The position numbers and the translations under genes are program-made. Under the pieces are notes generated by a model that saw only the letters and a list, made by a program, of their open reading frames with translations, did not search any database and was not told where the DNA came from. A DNA stretch of 37,930 nt from DASSTY01 sp035760645 (GTDB taxonomy: Bacteria; Gemmatimonadota; Gemmatimonadetes; Gemmatimonadales; GWC2-71-9), in contig DASTSO010000010.1 in assembly GCA_035760645.1 (NCBI GenBank), positions 1 through 37,930 on the forward strand, given 5' to 3'. This document shows, piece after piece, positions 15,523 to 24,311 of this stretch; position 1 is the stretch's first letter; every line of letters starts with the position of its first letter.

Positions 15523-18500
15523 TTACGCCCCCGCCTCCGGCGCCGCCGGCACCGGCGCCTCGTGCAGCCGCGCCCGGCGCGCCTTGCGCTGCTCGGCCCG
15601 CACCGCGAACCGGTGCTGGAAGGCGTCGAGGTAGGTGTAGACCACCGGCGTGATGTAGAGCGTGATGATCTGCGAGAAGAACAGACCGCCCACCACCGCC
15701 ACGCCGAGGGGCCGGCGGCTCTCGGCGCCGGCGCCGGCGCCGAGGGCGATCGGCAGCGTGCCCATGAGCGCGGCCACCGTGGTCATCATGATCGGCCGGA
15801 AGCGCACGCTCGCCGCCTCGAGGATCGCGGCCTCCGGGCTCTTCCCCTCGTTGCGCTCGGCCTCGATCGCGAAGTCGATCATCATGATCGCGTTCTTCTT
15901 CACGAGGCCGATCAGCATGATGATGCCGACGAAGGCGTAGACGCTCAGCTCCATCCCGAACGCCCAGAGCACCACCAGCGCGCCGAAGCCCGCGAACGGC
16001 AGCCCCGAGAGAATCGTCAGCGGGTGCACGAAGCTCTCGTAGAGGATGCCGAGGACGAGGTAGATCACGAGGATCGCCAGCACCAGCAGCATCGCGAGCC
16101 CGCTCTGCGCCTGCTGGAACGCCTGCGCCGTGCCCGAGAAGCCCGTCGTGATGCTCGAGGGAAGCGTCTGGCGCGCCGCCTGCTCCACCGCCGCCGTGGC
16201 CTCGCCGAGCGAGGCGCCGGGGGCGAGGTTGAAGGAGAGCGTCACCGAGGGCTGCTGGCCCGAGTGGTTGATCGACAGCGGCCCGGTCGAGGGCGTGAGC
16301 CGCGCGAGCGAGCCCAGCGGCACCGCGGTGCCGTCGCGCCCGGTGACGTGCAGCAGGTTGAGCGCCGAGAGGTCGCGCTGGTACTGGGGCAGCAGCTCCA
16401 TGATGACCCAGTACTGGTTGTTCGGCGTCAGGATCGTCGAGACCTGGCGCGAGCCGTAGGCGTTGTAGAGCGCGTTCTCGATCTTGGTGACGTCGATGCC
16501 GTAGGCCGCGGCGCGGTCGCGGTCGATCGAGACCTGCACCTGCGGGTTCTTGATCTGCAGGTCGCTCGTCACGTCCGTGAGCAGCGGGATCGTGTGGAGC
16601 CTGGCCTCGAGCTGCTGCGCGCCCTGGTAGAGCTGGGTGATGTCGGCGCCCTGCAGGGTGAACTGGTACTGGCTCTTCGACGAGCGCCCGCCGACGTTGA
16701 TCGGCGGCGGGTTCACCACGTAGACCCGCATGCCCGGGATCACGCCGAGCTTGGCGGTGAGCTGCCGGGCGATCTGGTCGGCGCTCAGCGCGCGCTCGTC
16801 GCGCGGCCTGAGGTGGATGAACAGGCGCCCGTTGTTCCCGCTGTTGATGGAGGACATGAAGCCCTCCACGTTCGAGTCGGCCTGCACGATCCGCATCGCC
16901 TCGACCTGGTGCCGGTAGAGGTTCTCGAAGCTCGAGCCCTCGGCGACCTCGGTCGTGGCCATGAGCTGCCCCGTGTCCTCGCTCGGGATGAAGCCCTTCT
17001 TGACCACCTTGAAGAGCACGCCCGTGAGGACCAGGATCACGGCGCTGAACACCATCGCCGCGCGGCGATGGCGCATCGTCCACGCGAGGGTGCGCTCGTA
17101 GAAGGCGAGCGAGCGCTCCCAGAAGCCCTCGATGAGGTTGTAGAACCGCCCGTGGCGCTCCCCCTCGGGATTGTGCGGCTCGAGCCAGCGGCTGCAGAGC
17201 ATCGGCGTGAGCGTCAGCGAGACGAAGCCCGAGACGAGGATCGCCACGCCGATCGTCACGGCGAACTCGTGGAAGAGCCGCCCGATCAGCCCGCCCAGGA
17301 AGAGGATCGGGATGAACACGGCCACGAGCGAGATCGTCATCGAGAGGATCGTGAAGCCGATCTCGCGGCTCCCCTTCAGCGCCGCCTGCATCACCCCCTC
17401 GCCCTTCTCGATGTGGCGCACGATGTTCTCGAGCATCACGATCGCGTCGTCCACGACGAAGCCGACCGAGAGCGTGAGCGCCATGAGCGAGAGGTTGTCG
17501 AGCGAGTAGCCCAGCAGGTACATCACGACGAACGTGCCGATGAGCGACATCGGCAGCGCGAGGCTGGGGATCACCGTCGCCCGCAGGTTGCGCAGGAAGA
17601 GGAAGATCACCATCACCACGAGGCAGAGCGTGAGGAAGAGGGTGAACTTCACGTCGTTCACCGACTCCTCGATCGACTGCGACCGGTCGAACAGCGTGGC
17701 GATCTCGACCGAGGCCGGCAGGTTCGGCTTCAGCCGCTCGATGGCGGCCTTCACGCGCTCGGCCACCGCCACCGTGTTCGTGCCCGGCTGCCGCTGGATG
17801 GCGAGCACGATGGCGCGCTGGCCGTTGTACCAGCTCGCGTTGCGGTTGTCCTGCACGCTGTCGATGACCCGGCCCAGGTCCTTGAGCCGCACCGGCGTGC
17901 CGTTCTGGTAGACGACGGCGAGCTGGCCGAACTGCGCCGCGTTGCGCAGCTGCCCGTTCGACTCGACGGCGTAGGCCTTGTCGGTGCCCCAGAGGATGCC
18001 GGTGGGGACGTTGGCGTTGCCGTTCTGCACCGCCTGGGCCACCTGGTCGATCCCGATGTTCCGCAGCGCGAGCTGCTGGGGGTCGAGCTGGATGCGCACG
18101 GCGTACTTCTGCGAGCCGTAGACCTGCACCTGCGCCACGCCCTCGATCGTGGAGAGCTGCTGGGCGAGGGTGGTCTGCGCGTACTCGTCGAGCTGCGGCA
18201 GCGGCAGCGTCGAGGTCCGCAGCGCGTAGAAGAGGATCGGGCTCGACGACGGGTCCACCTTGCGGTAGCTCGGCGGCAGCATCCCCTGCGGCAGCTGGCG
18301 GAGCGTCTGCGAGATCGCCGCGTTCACGTCCTGCGCCGCGGCGTCCACGCTGCGGTCGAGCGAGAACTGCAGGGTGATCGAGGTCGAGCCCTGGCCGCTC
18401 GAGCTGGTCATCGAGGTGATGCCGGCGATCGTCGAGAACTGCTTCTCGAGCGGCGTCGCGACCGACGCGGCCATCGTCTCGGGGCTCGCGCCCGGCAGCG

Positions 18501-18648
18501 AGGCGTTGACGTTGATCGTCGGATAGTCCACCGTCGGCAGGTCGCTCACCGGCAGCAGCCGGTAGGCGACGATGCCGAAGAGGAGGATGCCGACCATGAC
18601 GAGCGTCGTCATGACCGGCCGGCGGATGAAGAGTTCCGAGATGTTCAT
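15523..18648 (-). CDS. RND efflux pump inner membrane subunit (HAE1, MdtB/MuxB-like)
   Basis: A 1041-residue proton-driven pump of the AcrB family (PF00873). The N-terminus MNISELFIRRPVMTTLVM is typical of the MdtB/MdtC/MuxB branch. Proton-relay aspartates D400-D401 lie in SVGFVVDDAIVMLENI (transmembrane 4), and the conserved Lys is in LIGLVKKNAIMMIDF (transmembrane 10). Length and the two large periplasmic loops are complete. It is the last gene of a three-gene minus-strand operon; its ATG overlaps the adaptor stop as ATGA. It would export lipophilic drugs, bile-like detergents or siderophores through the TolC-type protein encoded first. Heteromeric MdtBC-type systems carry two pump genes, but here there is only one, so the pump should be a homotrimer. 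Confidence 0.97.
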   Translation of the reverse strand: MNISELFIRRPVMTTLVMVGILLFGIVAYRLLPVSDLPTVDYPTINVNASLPGASPETMAASVATPLEKQFSTIAGITSMTSSSGQGSTSITLQFSLDRSVDAAAQDVNAAISQTLRQLPQGMLPPSYRKVDPSSSPILFYALRTSTLPLPQLDEYAQTTLAQQLSTIEGVAQVQVYGSQKYAVRIQLDPQQLALRNIGIDQVAQAVQNGNANVPTGILWGTDKAYAVESNGQLRNAAQFGQLAVVYQNGTPVRLKDLGRVIDSVQDNRNASWYNGQRAIVLAIQRQPGTNTVAVAERVKAAIERLKPNLPASVEIATLFDRSQSIEESVNDVKFTLFLTLCLVVMVIFLFLRNLRATVIPSLALPMSLIGTFVVMYLLGYSLDNLSLMALTLSVGFVVDDAIVMLENIVRHIEKGEGVMQAALKGSREIGFTILSMTISLVAVFIPILFLGGLIGRLFHEFAVTIGVAILVSGFVSLTLTPMLCSRWLEPHNPEGERHGRFYNLIEGFWERSLAFYERTLAWTMRHRRAAMVFSAVILVLTGVLFKVVKKGFIPSEDTGQLMATTEVAEGSSFENLYRHQVEAMRIVQADSNVEGFMSSINSGNNGRLFIHLRPRDERALSADQIARQLTAKLGVIPGMRVYVVNPPPINVGGRSSKSQYQFTLQGADITQLYQGAQQLEARLHTIPLLTDVTSDLQIKNPQVQVSIDRDRAAAYGIDVTKIENALYNAYGSRQVSTILTPNNQYWVIMELLPQYQRDLSALNLLHVTGRDGTAVPLGSLARLTPSTGPLSINHSGQQPSVTLSFNLAPGASLGEATAAVEQAARQTLPSSITTGFSGTAQAFQQAQSGLAMLLVLAILVIYLVLGILYESFVHPLTILSGLPFAGFGALVVLWAFGMELSVYAFVGIIMLIGLVKKNAIMMIDFAIEAERNEGKSPEAAILEAASVRFRPIMMTTVAALMGTLPIALGAGAGAESRRPLGVAVVGGLFFSQIITLYITPVVYTYLDAFQHRFAVRAEQRKARRARLHEAPVPAAPEAGA

Positions 18649-19952
18649 GAGGTGCCCTGCTTTCCCTTGATCTGCACCTTCGCCCCCGGCCGCAGCCGCA
18701 GCTGGCCGTCGGTCACCACCCGCTCACCCGGCCGCACCTCGCCCTGGATCACGGCGAGCCCGCCCTGCGTGCGCTCCACCGTCACCGGGCGCTGCTGGGC
18801 GGTGCCGTCGGGCAGCACGATGAAGACGTAGTTGCCCTGCTGCCCCGACACCACCGCCGCCGCCGGCACCGTGAGCGCCGTGTCCGTCGTCAGCCGCATC
18901 CGCACGTTGACGAACTCGCCCGGCCAGAGCATCCCGCTCGGATTGGCGAAGGTGCCCTTGAGCAGGATGGTGCCCGTCGTCGTGTCCACGGCGTTGTCGA
19001 CGAACGTCAGCGTCCCGTCGCTCCCGGGCCCCGTGCCGTCCGCCGCCGCGCCGGCCCGGCCGCCGCCGGCCCGGCCCCCCACCGTGCCGCCCTGGCTCGT
19101 CGTCGTCCCCTGACCGGCCGCCGCCGGCGCCGAATCACCCGAGGTCTCGTCCGGCGCGCCGGTCGGCACCTCGGTCGCCTCGCCCGCGGTCTCGGTCTGC
19201 TCGGTGCCCAGCGAGTTCGTCCCGGTCGGGACCACGTGCACCGTGATCGCGCCGCGCTCGCGGAAGCGCTGGATCGCCGGCAGGTGGGTCGCCGGCACGG
19301 CGAAGCGCACGAGGATGGGACGGATCTGGTTGATCGTCACCAGCGGCAACGTCTGCCCGGTGCGCACCAGGTTCCCCGCGCGCACCATCAGCGCGCCGGT
19401 GCGGCCGCCGATCGGCGCGCGGATCGTGGCGTACTGCAGGTCGAGCCGCGCCTGCTCGGCCGCCGCGATGCTCGCCGCGAGCGTCGCCTTGCCCGCCTCG
19501 GCCGAGGTGCGCGCCTGCGCGTACTGCTGCGCCGTCACGTACTCCTTCTCGACCAGCTCGGCGTAGCGCGCCGCGTCGGCCTCGGCGTTGCGCGCCGTGG
19601 CCCGGTCGCGCGCCACCTGCGCCTCGGCCTGCTGCAGCGCCGCCTGGAAGGGCCGCGGGTCGATCTGGAAGAGCGGCTGGCCCGGGACGACGTCCTGGCC
19701 CTCCTGGAAGAAGACCTTGGTGATCGGCCCCGTCACCTGCGGCAGGACGGCCACCGTCTGCAGCGGCTCGACCGTGCCGGTCGCCTGCAGCTCGAGCGGG
19801 ACCGGCTGCAGCCGGACCTCGCCGACCGTGACCGGCGTCGGCGGGGGCGCGGGCGGCTGCTTGTCGCCGCAGCCCGTGAGGCCCGCGAGGAGCGCGATCA
19901 GGGCGAGGCCGGCGCCGGCCAGCGGGCGAATCGTGGTGGAAGTGGTCGTCAT
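18645..19952 (-). CDS. RND periplasmic adaptor (membrane fusion) lipoprotein with low-complexity insert
   Basis: A 435-residue adaptor of the MexA/AcrA type. A signal with lipobox LAGLTGC (C28) anchors it to the inner membrane. The lipoyl/barrel-sandwich half (VAVLPQVTGPITKVFF) leads into a coiled-coil hairpin (about 100-172) and the returning half (YATIRAPIGGRTGALMVRAG). The beta-barrel domain (RPILVRFAVPATHLP) is interrupted at about residues 243-313 by a 70-residue stretch rich in Thr, Gly, Ala and acidic residues. The domain resumes at TLTFVDNAVDTTTGTILLKG and closes with the usual membrane-proximal domain. Both ends overlap neighbours as ATGA, giving tight coupling with pump and outer membrane protein. 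Confidence 0.95.
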   Translation of the reverse strand: MTTTSTTIRPLAGAGLALIALLAGLTGCGDKQPPAPPPTPVTVGEVRLQPVPLELQATGTVEPLQTVAVLPQVTGPITKVFFQEGQDVVPGQPLFQIDPRPFQAALQQAEAQVARDRATARNAEADAARYAELVEKEYVTAQQYAQARTSAEAGKATLAASIAAAEQARLDLQYATIRAPIGGRTGALMVRAGNLVRTGQTLPLVTINQIRPILVRFAVPATHLPAIQRFRERGAITVHVVPTGTNSLGTEQTETAGEATEVPTGAPDETSGDSAPAAAGQGTTTSQGGTVGGRAGGGRAGAAADGTGPGSDGTLTFVDNAVDTTTGTILLKGTFANPSGMLWPGEFVNVRMRLTTDTALTVPAAAVVSGQQGNYVFIVLPDGTAQQRPVTVERTQGGLAVIQGEVRPGERVVTDGQLRLRPGAKVQIKGKQGTS

Positions 19953-21472
19953 CGGTTCGGCGTCTGCGTGGAATCGGGAAGCGTCACCGGGGTCAGCCGC
20001 AACGGGCTGCCGCCCCGCGTATCGAGAAGGCCCGCGTCGTGCGCGAGCTGCGCGAGCGAGACCGACCAGGCCAGCCGGCTCTGGATGAGCTCGTTGCGGG
20101 CGTCGGCCAGCGCGCTCTGCGCGTTGAGGAGGTCGAGGATCGTGCCCACCCCTGCCTTGTAACGGGCCAGCGCCACCTCGCTCGACTGCGTGGCACTCGC
20201 CAGCAGGTCCTCGGCGGTGCGCACCCGCCGGGTGCTGGTCTGCAGGTCGTAGTAGGAGGCGAAGACGTCGTAGACGACGCGCTGGCGCACCTGCTCCGCC
20301 TGCGCGGCGGCCGCCTCCGCCCGGAACTCCGCGGCGCGCTGGTCGTAGGCGCGCGAGAAGCCGGCGAAGAGCGGGATGCTCAGTCCCAGCTGCAGCGTGT
20401 AGCTGTTGGCGCCGCTCGGGTTGTTGGTCGTGTAGGTGCGGCCGCCGTTCGCCGAGAAGGCGAGCGCCGGCAGCCGCGCCGCGCGCAGCTGCGAGATCCG
20501 GGCGTGCGCCGCCTCGGCCTGCGCCCGCGCGGCGGCCAGGTCGGGCCGCTGGCGGATCGCCGTGGCGATGATCGTCTCCACGCTGTCGGCGAGCTGCGCG
20601 ATCGGCACCTCGGCCGCCGTGGAGTCGATGTCGTAGGGGAGGTTCGCCGGCACGCCCAGCGCGAGGGCGAGCGCGCCGCGGGTCGTCTGCACCTGGCCCT
20701 CGGTCGTCTGCAGATTGAGCGCGGCGCGGCTCGCGGCGGTGCGCGCCTGGAGCACGTCGGCGATGGTGGCGAGCCCCACCCGGCGCCGCTCCTCGGTGGC
20801 GGCGAGGTTCGCCTCCGCCTCGCGCAGCGTGGTGCGCTGCGCCTCCAGCAGCGCGCGGCTCTGCACGTAGTTGAAGTAGGCGACCTCGCTCTGCAGGATC
20901 ACGTCCTGGATCGCCGCGTTGTGCCCGAAGCCGGCGGCGAGCAGCGTCTGCTTCGCCTCGCTCACCCGGCCGGTGCGGCCGCCGAAGTCGAAGAGCAGGT
21001 ACGACAGGCTCACGCTCGGCGTGAACACCCACTGCTGCACCGCCGTGCGGCCCTGGGAGGCGGCGGTCTTCACCCGCGCCCCGCTGACGTTGCCGTCCAC
21101 CGTCGGCAGCCACTCGCCGGTGGCCGAGCCGTAGGAGGCGGCCGCGGCCTGCGCGTTGGCCCAGGCGATCCGGGTCGCCGTGTTGTTCCGGAGCGCGAGG
21201 TCCACCACCTCGGCCAGCGTCAGGCGGTGGATCCGCTCGGCGAGGTCGGCCGGGAGGGCGGGGGGCGCGGCGTGGGCCACGCTGTCGGTCCGCAGCTGGG
21301 CGCGCACCGCCGAGGGCGGGGGCGTCCAGGGGACGTTGGGCGCGGGCGCCGCGCCGGCCACGCCCGCCACGCGCGGGGTGCCGACGCAGGCGCCCAAGCC
21401 GCCCAGGGTCGCCGCCGCCGCGAGGGTCGAGAGCGTCGAGACGAGCGAGCGGCGGGCCAGGGAAGCGTCCAT
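19949..21472 (-). CDS. TolC-type outer membrane efflux lipoprotein
   Basis: A 507-residue outer membrane factor with two OEP repeats (PF02321), the first at LTLAEVVDLALRNN and the second in the C-terminal half around LALGVPANLPYDID. Long heptad-rich helices (YNFVQSRALLEAQRTTL-type) form the periplasmic tunnel. The signal ends in GGLGAC (C29), suggesting lipidation as in OprM/NodT-family members. It is first in the operon tolC-like, adaptor, pump; the ATG at 21472 has an AGGAGA site. Its stop overlaps the adaptor ATG. There is no repressor gene beside the operon. The 229-base gap upstream, shared with the divergent hydrolase gene, must hold its promoter, but no convincing minus-strand match was found. 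Confidence 0.95.
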   Translation of the reverse strand: MDASLARRSLVSTLSTLAAAATLGGLGACVGTPRVAGVAGAAPAPNVPWTPPPSAVRAQLRTDSVAHAAPPALPADLAERIHRLTLAEVVDLALRNNTATRIAWANAQAAAASYGSATGEWLPTVDGNVSGARVKTAASQGRTAVQQWVFTPSVSLSYLLFDFGGRTGRVSEAKQTLLAAGFGHNAAIQDVILQSEVAYFNYVQSRALLEAQRTTLREAEANLAATEERRRVGLATIADVLQARTAASRAALNLQTTEGQVQTTRGALALALGVPANLPYDIDSTAAEVPIAQLADSVETIIATAIRQRPDLAAARAQAEAAHARISQLRAARLPALAFSANGGRTYTTNNPSGANSYTLQLGLSIPLFAGFSRAYDQRAAEFRAEAAAAQAEQVRQRVVYDVFASYYDLQTSTRRVRTAEDLLASATQSSEVALARYKAGVGTILDLLNAQSALADARNELIQSRLAWSVSLAQLAHDAGLLDTRGGSPLRLTPVTLPDSTQTPNR

Positions 21473-21610
21473 GAGTCTCCTGTCGAATTCCGAGTCGCCG
21501 ACCGGGGGGACACCGGCGAGGTCACGCGTCCAATACGTGCCGCAGGGGCCGAACGTTGCGGCCCGGCGACCCGGCGACCGCGGCGGGCCGCCGAGGCCCC
21601 GGCGGGATGG

Positions 21611-21641
21611 TTGCGGGGCGCCGCCCCGAGGCGGCTATCTT
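21611..21641 (+). promoter_or_regulatory. Putative promoter of the metallo-hydrolase gene
   Basis: TTGCGG (21611-21616) and TATCTT (21636-21641) are 19 bases apart, about 60 bases before the proposed start. The -10 matches the TANCTT pattern seen elsewhere in this window. Confidence 0.4.
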
Positions 21642-21701
21642 GCCCAGTGGTGGCCCGTTACGGATGCGAGGGCCGCCAGGTTTCCGCGCGAGGAGGTCGC
21701 C

Positions 21702-22754
21702 CTGAGCCGTCCCCCGCATCATCGTCCCGGCGGCGGGTTCCGAAATCCCTGGCCGGGGCCCCGGCCGCGCCGGCTGCCGGAGGTCGCCCTCTGGGGCCTC
21801 ACCCGGAGCCTGGGCCGGCACCTGGGCTGGCACTTGGGCTGGCCGGGGCGCGACGGCCGGGAGCCGGCGCCGGCGCTGGCGCGGCCGGAGTCCGGATGTC
21901 CCGAGCCGGAGCGGCCGCGCGCCACGCCGGGGGCGCTCACGGCCACCTGGGTCGGGCACTCGACCGTCCTCCTGCAGCTCGGTCCGATCAACGTCCTCAC
22001 CGACCCGGTCTTCAGCGACCGCGTCTCGCCGGTCAGCTTCGCGGGACCCCGGCGGCTGCAGCCGCCGGGGCTCGCCCTCGAGGCGCTGCCGCCGCTCGAC
22101 CTCCTGCTCCTCTCGCACGACCACTACGACCACCTCGACGCACCGAGCGTGCGGTGGCTCGCCGAGCACCACCCGGCGGCCCAGTGGCGCGCCCCGCTCG
22201 GCGTGGACGCCCGGCTCCGCGCGCTCGGGGTGACCTGGGTGCGGGGGATGGACTGGTGGGAGACGGAGGCGGTGGAGACGGCGCGCGGGGTGGCGACGGT
22301 CGCCTGCACCCCGGCGAAGCACTTCAGCAGCCGCGGGCTTCACGACCGCAACCGCACCCTCTGGAGCGGCTTCGCCGTGGCCGCCGCCGGCCGCCGGGTC
22401 TACTTCGCCGGCGACACCGGCGACCACCCCGAGTTCGGCGGGATCGGCGCGCGCCACGGGCCCTTCGATCTCATGCTCGTCCCGGTCGGCGCCTACGCCC
22501 CGCGCTGGGTCATGCGGGCGATCCACCTCGACCCCGAGGAGGCGGCGCGCGCCGTGCGCACCCTCCTCGCCGCCTCGCCGGGACCCGCGCCCCACCGCAG
22601 CGCCGTGCTCCCGATCCACTGGGGCACCTTTCATCTGACCGACGAGCCGGTGGACGAGCCCCCGCGCCGCTTCCGCGCCGCCTGGCGCGCGGCGGGGCTC
22701 CCGGAGGCGGACCTCTGGCTGCTGCGCCACGGGGAGACGCGGCGGCTCGAGTGA
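21702..22754 (+). CDS. Metallo-beta-lactamase-fold hydrolase (NAPE-PLD/UlaG-like)
   Basis: A roughly 350-residue metal-dependent hydrolase. The zinc motifs are SHDHYDHLD, the KHFSSRG region, YFAGDTGDH and PIHWGTF. The N-terminal PPHHRPGGGFRNPWPG is the conserved start of the bacterial N-acylphosphatidylethanolamine phospholipase D-like group. No ATG, GTG or TTG exists in frame near that point: the nearest in-frame ATG (21471) lies in the tolC start region. A CTG at 21702 sits five bases after GAGGAGG, so I propose a rare CTG start. There is no signal peptide. Substrates of bacterial members are mostly unknown (phospholipids, acylated lipids, or cyclic phosphodiesters), so only a general hydrolase role is safe. 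Confidence 0.85.
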   Translation: MSRPPHHRPGGGFRNPWPGPRPRRLPEVALWGLTRSLGRHLGWHLGWPGRDGREPAPALARPESGCPEPERPRATPGALTATWVGHSTVLLQLGPINVLTDPVFSDRVSPVSFAGPRRLQPPGLALEALPPLDLLLLSHDHYDHLDAPSVRWLAEHHPAAQWRAPLGVDARLRALGVTWVRGMDWWETEAVETARGVATVACTPAKHFSSRGLHDRNRTLWSGFAVAAAGRRVYFAGDTGDHPEFGGIGARHGPFDLMLVPVGAYAPRWVMRAIHLDPEEAARAVRTLLAASPGPAPHRSAVLPIHWGTFHLTDEPVDEPPRRFRAAWRAAGLPEADLWLLRHGETRRLE

Positions 22755-22775
22755 GCGCCCGCCCGCCCGACCGTC

Positions 22776-22804
22776 TTACCACTCCGCCCGGCGAACGCTA
22801 ACTT
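22776..22804 (+). promoter_or_regulatory. Promoter of aldehyde dehydrogenase gene, leaderless
   Basis: TTACCA (22776-22781), a 17-base spacer and TAACTT (22799-22804) lie seven bases before the ATG at 22812. RNA should start at the ATG; no ribosome site is present. This is the best-formed of the three leaderless candidates. Confidence 0.55.
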
Positions 22805-22811
22805 GAGCCCG

Positions 22812-24257
22812 ATGCCTGCCACAGACGCTTCTCCCACATATCCCTCCATCCTCGCCGGCGAGCGGCGCGCGGAGGGCCCGCGGCACGCGGTCCACAACCC
22901 CTGGGATGGCTCCCTCGTCGGCCACGCGGCGTACGCCGACGCCGCGGCGGTGCGCGCGGCGATCGACGCCGCCGTGGCCGCCGCCCCCGCCGCGCGCGCG
23001 ATGCCGGCGCACGCGCGCGCCCGCCTCCTCGAGCGGGTCGGCTGCGGCGTCGCCGACCGGAAGGAGGAGCTCGCCCAGCTCCTCGCGCGCGAGGCGGGGA
23101 AGCCGATCGCCAACGCGCGGCTCGAGCTCGAGCGCACCCTCTTCGTCTTCGAGTACGCGGCCGAGGAGGCGAAGCGGCTGGGCGGCGAGGTCTACCCGAC
23201 CGACCTCCTCCCCCAGGGCGAGCGGCGCCTCGCCGTCGCCCGGCGCTTCCCGCTCGCGCCGATCGCCGGCATCCTCCCGTTCAACTTCCCGCTCCTCCTC
23301 GCCGCCCATAAGCTCGGGCCCGCGCTCGCCGTCGGCGCCACGATGGTGCTCAAGGCGCCGCCGCAGGACCCGCTCTCGACGCTCCTGCTCGGGGAGATCG
23401 TCGCCGGGGCGCTCGGGGAGTGCGGCTGGCCGGCGGGGACGCTGAGCGTGCTGGCCACGAGCGTCGAGGACGCCGCGCCGCTCCTCGACGACCCGCGGGT
23501 GCGCATGGTCTCCTTCACCGGCAGCGCCCGCGCCGGCTGGGCGATCCGCGCGCGCGCCGCCACCAAGCGCGTCGTCCTCGAGCTCGGCGGCAACGCGGGC
23601 GTCGTCGTCGCGCCCGACGCCGACCTCGACCACGCCGCGCGCCGCTGCGCCGCGGGGGGCTACGCCTACGCCGGCCAGTCGTGCATCTCGACCCAGCGCA
23701 TCCTGGTGCACGAGGCGGTGCACGACGCCTTCGTCGAGCGCTTCGTCGCCGCGGTCGCGGCGCTGCGGACCGGCGACCCGCTCGACGCGGCGACCGACGT
23801 CGGCCCGATGATCGACGAGGCCGCCGCGGCGCGCGCCGAAGGGTGGATCCGCGACGCCGTGAGCGCGGGCGCCCGCGTCGCCACGGGCGGCGGGCGCCGC
23901 GGCGCGGTGCTCGAGCCCACGGTGCTCCTCGACGCCGCGCCCCGGATGCAGGTCGTCTGCGAGGAGGTCTTCGCTCCCGTGGTCGCGGTGCGCCGCTACG
24001 CGGACTTCGACGCCGCGCTCGCCGAGCTCGACGACTCGCCCTACGGGCTCCAGGCGGGACTCTTCACGCACGACCTCCGGCGCATCCTCGCCGCCCACGA
24101 GCGGGTGGAGGTCGGCGCGCTCGTCGTCAACGACGTGCCCGGCTGGCGCGTCGACTCGCTCCCCTACGGCGGCGTGAAGGCCTCGGGGATGGGACGCGAA
24201 GGGGTGCGCTCGGCGATGGAGGAGATGACCGAGCTGCGGCTCCTCGTCCTCGGCTGA
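22812..24257 (+). CDS. NAD(P)-dependent aldehyde dehydrogenase
   Basis: A 481-residue member of the aldehyde dehydrogenase superfamily (PF00171), oxidising an aldehyde to the acid. The catalytic cysteine is C291 in GQSCISTQRILVH and the general base E257 in LELGGNAG. The cofactor fold shows SFTGSARAGW, and N158 in LPFNFP is the usual oxyanion Asn. The GQSCISTQR version resembles the lactaldehyde/glycolaldehyde, non-phosphorylating GAPDH and phosphonoacetaldehyde groups, but specificity is not readable. The ATG at 22812 is taken over an in-frame TTG three codons earlier, which would overlap the -10 box. It ends at a strong terminator, so it is a single-gene unit. Confidence 0.93.
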   Translation: MPATDASPTYPSILAGERRAEGPRHAVHNPWDGSLVGHAAYADAAAVRAAIDAAVAAAPAARAMPAHARARLLERVGCGVADRKEELAQLLAREAGKPIANARLELERTLFVFEYAAEEAKRLGGEVYPTDLLPQGERRLAVARRFPLAPIAGILPFNFPLLLAAHKLGPALAVGATMVLKAPPQDPLSTLLLGEIVAGALGECGWPAGTLSVLATSVEDAAPLLDDPRVRMVSFTGSARAGWAIRARAATKRVVLELGGNAGVVVAPDADLDHAARRCAAGGYAYAGQSCISTQRILVHEAVHDAFVERFVAAVAALRTGDPLDAATDVGPMIDEAAAARAEGWIRDAVSAGARVATGGGRRGAVLEPTVLLDAAPRMQVVCEEVFAPVVAVRRYADFDAALAELDDSPYGLQAGLFTHDLRRILAAHERVEVGALVVNDVPGWRVDSLPYGGVKASGMGREGVRSAMEEMTELRLLVLG

Positions 24258-24261
24258 TCCC

Positions 24262-24290
24262 GCGCGCGCCCGTCCGGGCGCGCGCTTTTT
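24262..24290 (+). terminator. Rho-independent terminator
   Basis: A perfect 10-bp stem (GCGCGCGCCC with GGGCGCGCGC) with GTCC loop is followed directly by TTTTT, four bases after the dehydrogenase stop. It is the only classical U-tract terminator in the window. Confidence 0.92.
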
Positions 24291-24311
24291 CCTTACAATG
24301 GAGGGAGATCC

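Noticed and set aside
21471..21701. In-frame ATG at 21471 as start of the metallo-hydrolase
   Set aside because: It would overlap the tolC-type start codon region and add 77 residues without conserved character, upstream of the likely promoter at 21611-21641.
24294..24299. TACAAT as -10 of the M55 operon
   Set aside because: It sits on the terminator T-run, has no -35, and would start RNA inside the ribosome binding site.
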